Shown here piece by piece: positions 14,659-15,771 of a stretch of 15,771 bases of DNA. A program made the position numbers and the translations under genes. Within the stretch, counting starts at the first letter, position 1, and every line of letters begins with the position of its first letter. The notes beneath the pieces are model-generated. The model saw nothing but the letters and a program-made list of their open reading frames with translations. It ran no database searches and had not been told where the DNA came from. The DNA is from JAWWBG01 sp033721095 (GTDB lineage: Bacteria; Actinomycetota; Nitriliruptoria; Nitriliruptorales; Nitriliruptoraceae). The stretch covers positions 1 through 15,771 of the forward strand of contig JAWWBG010000040.1 of assembly GCA_033721095.1 (NCBI GenBank). The letters are read 5' to 3'.

Positions 14659-15581
14659 GCGCGGTCGACGCTGCAGCGCGGATGCTGACGCTCGTCCCCT
14701 GGCTGCTCTCGCGCCCCGGTGCGTCGGTGGGGGAGGCGGCAGCGGCACTGGGCGCCACCGAGGCCGAGATCACGGCCGACCTGAAGCGCCTGGACTTCTG
14801 CGGGCTCCCGGGCCTGGGCGGTGGCGACCTGATGGAGGTGCACTGGTTCAACGACCGCGTCATTCTCCTGTTGGCCCACGAGCTTCGCCGACCCCTGCGG
14901 CCAACCGTCGCCGAGGCCGTGCGCCTGCTCCTGGCGGCAGAGACGGTGCTCGCTGCGTCCCCCGAGCCGATTCCCGAACTGGTCTCTGCACTGGAGAAGC
15001 TTCGTCGTGCCGCCGGGGTGCCGGCGGATGCCGTCGTCAGCGTCACGGACGACGAGCCATGGCTCGAGCACCTGCGCACGGTGCTCGCCGGGTCGACGTG
15101 CATCCAAATCCAGTACCAGGGCAGGGAAGACGATCGGCCACGCAGTCGACCGGTGGACCCGTGGCAGCTCGAGCTCCTCAATGGCTTCTGGTATCTCCAC
15201 GGACGCGACCTCGACATCGACGAGGCACGCGTCTTCCGTCTCGACCGCATCTCCGCCGTGGACGCGATCGACGTGCCCCGCGGTCCGGTGCCGGATGAGC
15301 TGCCGAGCCCCGCCTACGTGCCCGAGGACGAGCAGCGCGTCGTCATCGAGGTTGGACCTGCCGCTCGGTGGCTGGCTGGATCGTTCGACGGCGTCGTCGA
15401 GGCCGTTGAGGGCGAGCAGCACGTGTTGACCTTCGGGACCGATGCCCTCGGCCATGTGGCCGCCCATGTGGTCCGCGCCGCCGGTGCCGCTGTCGTCCGG
15501 GAACCGGTGGAGCTTCGGCACCTGGTGCACGAGCACGCCGAGCGTGCGCTGACCGCCTATGGCCCGCGGGATACGGCCTGA
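14655..15581 (+). CDS. pafC: WYL-domain regulator PafC
   Basis: A 308-residue partner of PafB. A winged helix-turn-helix occupies about 5-60 (MLTLVPWLLSRPGASVGEAA, then ITADLKRLDFCGLPG). The WYL domain spans about 140-205, with an intact triad in NGFWYLHGRD (W179-Y180-L181) and VFRLDRIS. The rest is a WCX-type domain. In characterised mycobacterial and other actinobacterial PafBC, the WYL/WCX part senses single-stranded DNA. The start is ATG 14655, overlapping the pafB stop as ATGA. It is the last gene of the plus-strand run. A hairpin begins 15 nt after its TGA, and the next gene starts 155 nt downstream with its own ribosome site. Confidence 0.93.
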   Translation: MSAVDAAARMLTLVPWLLSRPGASVGEAAAALGATEAEITADLKRLDFCGLPGLGGGDLMEVHWFNDRVILLLAHELRRPLRPTVAEAVRLLLAAETVLAASPEPIPELVSALEKLRRAAGVPADAVVSVTDDEPWLEHLRTVLAGSTCIQIQYQGREDDRPRSRPVDPWQLELLNGFWYLHGRDLDIDEARVFRLDRISAVDAIDVPRGPVPDELPSPAYVPEDEQRVVIEVGPAARWLAGSFDGVVEAVEGEQHVLTFGTDALGHVAAHVVRAAGAAVVREPVELRHLVHEHAERALTAYGPRDTA

Positions 15582-15596
15582 CGGCACCTGAGCGAC

Positions 15597-15616
15597 CCTG
15601 ATCCCGCCCGGGCAGG
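15597..15616 (+). terminator. Putative terminator hairpin after pafC
   Basis: CCTG, a 2-nt bulge, CCC, loop GCCC, GGG, CAGG: seven pairs with one bulge, beginning 15 nt after the pafC stop. No T-tract follows, which is common for actinobacterial terminators but leaves the call uncertain. Position at the end of the run supports it. Confidence 0.4.
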
Positions 15617-15666
15617 ACGTCGGACCCACTGGTGACCATGTCTTTCGGGCCATCCTTGCACCGATT

Positions 15667-15704
15667 TCGGCAGCAGGGGTCAACTTCGCCGGCGGGTCTG
15701 CCGA
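15667..15704 (+). repeat. Inverted repeat in the leader of the final gene
   Basis: TCGGCAG (15667-15673) and CTGCCGA (15698-15704) are exact inverted copies, 24 nt apart, ending 32 nt before ATG 15737. It could be a leader hairpin or an operator. No promoter is clear enough to tell which. Confidence 0.3.
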
Positions 15705-15736
15705 TGAACCCGACAGAGCCGAACGGAGAAGTTCCC

Positions 15737-15771
15737 ATGACCCGCATCCGCGCAACGTGCCCGGTCTGTGG
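15737..15771 (+). CDS. Small zinc-ribbon protein (N-terminus only)
   Basis: Only MTRIRATCPVCG can be read before the window ends. The CPVC pair suggests the first half of a zinc ribbon. From memory, short actinobacterial proteins begin with a similar ATCPxCG sequence, but function is not known to me. ATG 15737 has a GGAGAA ribosome site 6 nt upstream, which supports a genuine start. It probably has its own promoter in the 155-bp gap after pafC. Confidence 0.5.
   Translation, partial: MTRIRATCPVC

Noticed and set aside
12916..14748. A 610-codon minus-strand open frame across pafA, pafB and the start of pafC
   Set aside because: It is a shadow of two well-conserved genes and has no ribosome site or family motif.

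Overview
The window is GC-rich, tightly packed bacterial DNA. Its centre is a complete Pup-proteasome locus, which places the organism in the Actinobacteriota. Compact spacing, many GTG starts, a mitochondrial-type aconitase and the first residues of a small zinc-ribbon protein at the right edge lead me to guess a deep-branching actinobacterium (Acidimicrobiia or Nitriliruptoria-like). That lineage guess is inference only.

Layout. Positions 1-5360 hold four genes on the minus strand. In transcription order they are an aconitase, a DUF445 membrane protein, a DUF4393/Abi-alpha-like protein, and the first 279 codons of an exported protein that runs off the left edge. A 152-bp divergent intergenic region (5361-5512) separates them from the plus-strand block. 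From 5513 to 15581 ten genes run in one direction: msrA, trmI, arc/mpa, dop, pup, prcB, prcA, pafA, pafB, pafC. A hairpin follows pafC. After a 155-bp gap a small CxxC protein begins and is cut off at the right edge.

How the genes work together. Dop deamidates the C-terminal Gln of Pup (the protein ends in GGQ), and PafA ligates Pup to lysines of target proteins. The ARC/Mpa AAA+ ring recognises Pup, unfolds the target and docks by its C-terminal QYL onto the PrcA/PrcB 20S core, where the mature Thr1 of PrcB cuts the chain. Dop can also remove Pup. PafB and PafC are the two WYL regulators that, in mycobacteria, form the heterodimeric PafBC activator of the LexA-independent DNA-damage response. 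TrmI (tRNA m1A58 methyltransferase) is a conserved neighbour of mpa. MsrA (methionine sulfoxide reductase) overlaps trmI by 4 nt, so protein repair and protein destruction may share a transcript here. Four junctions overlap or abut (msrA/trmI, pup/prcB, pafA/pafB, pafB/pafC), which suggests translational coupling.

No gene-free stretch exceeds about 155 bp. I saw no tRNA, rRNA, IS element, CRISPR array or sign of horizontal transfer. The window looks like core chromosome carrying a known system in an unusually compact form. I did not find a clearly new system. The least explained parts are the DUF445/DUF4393 pair and the exported protein at the left edge.
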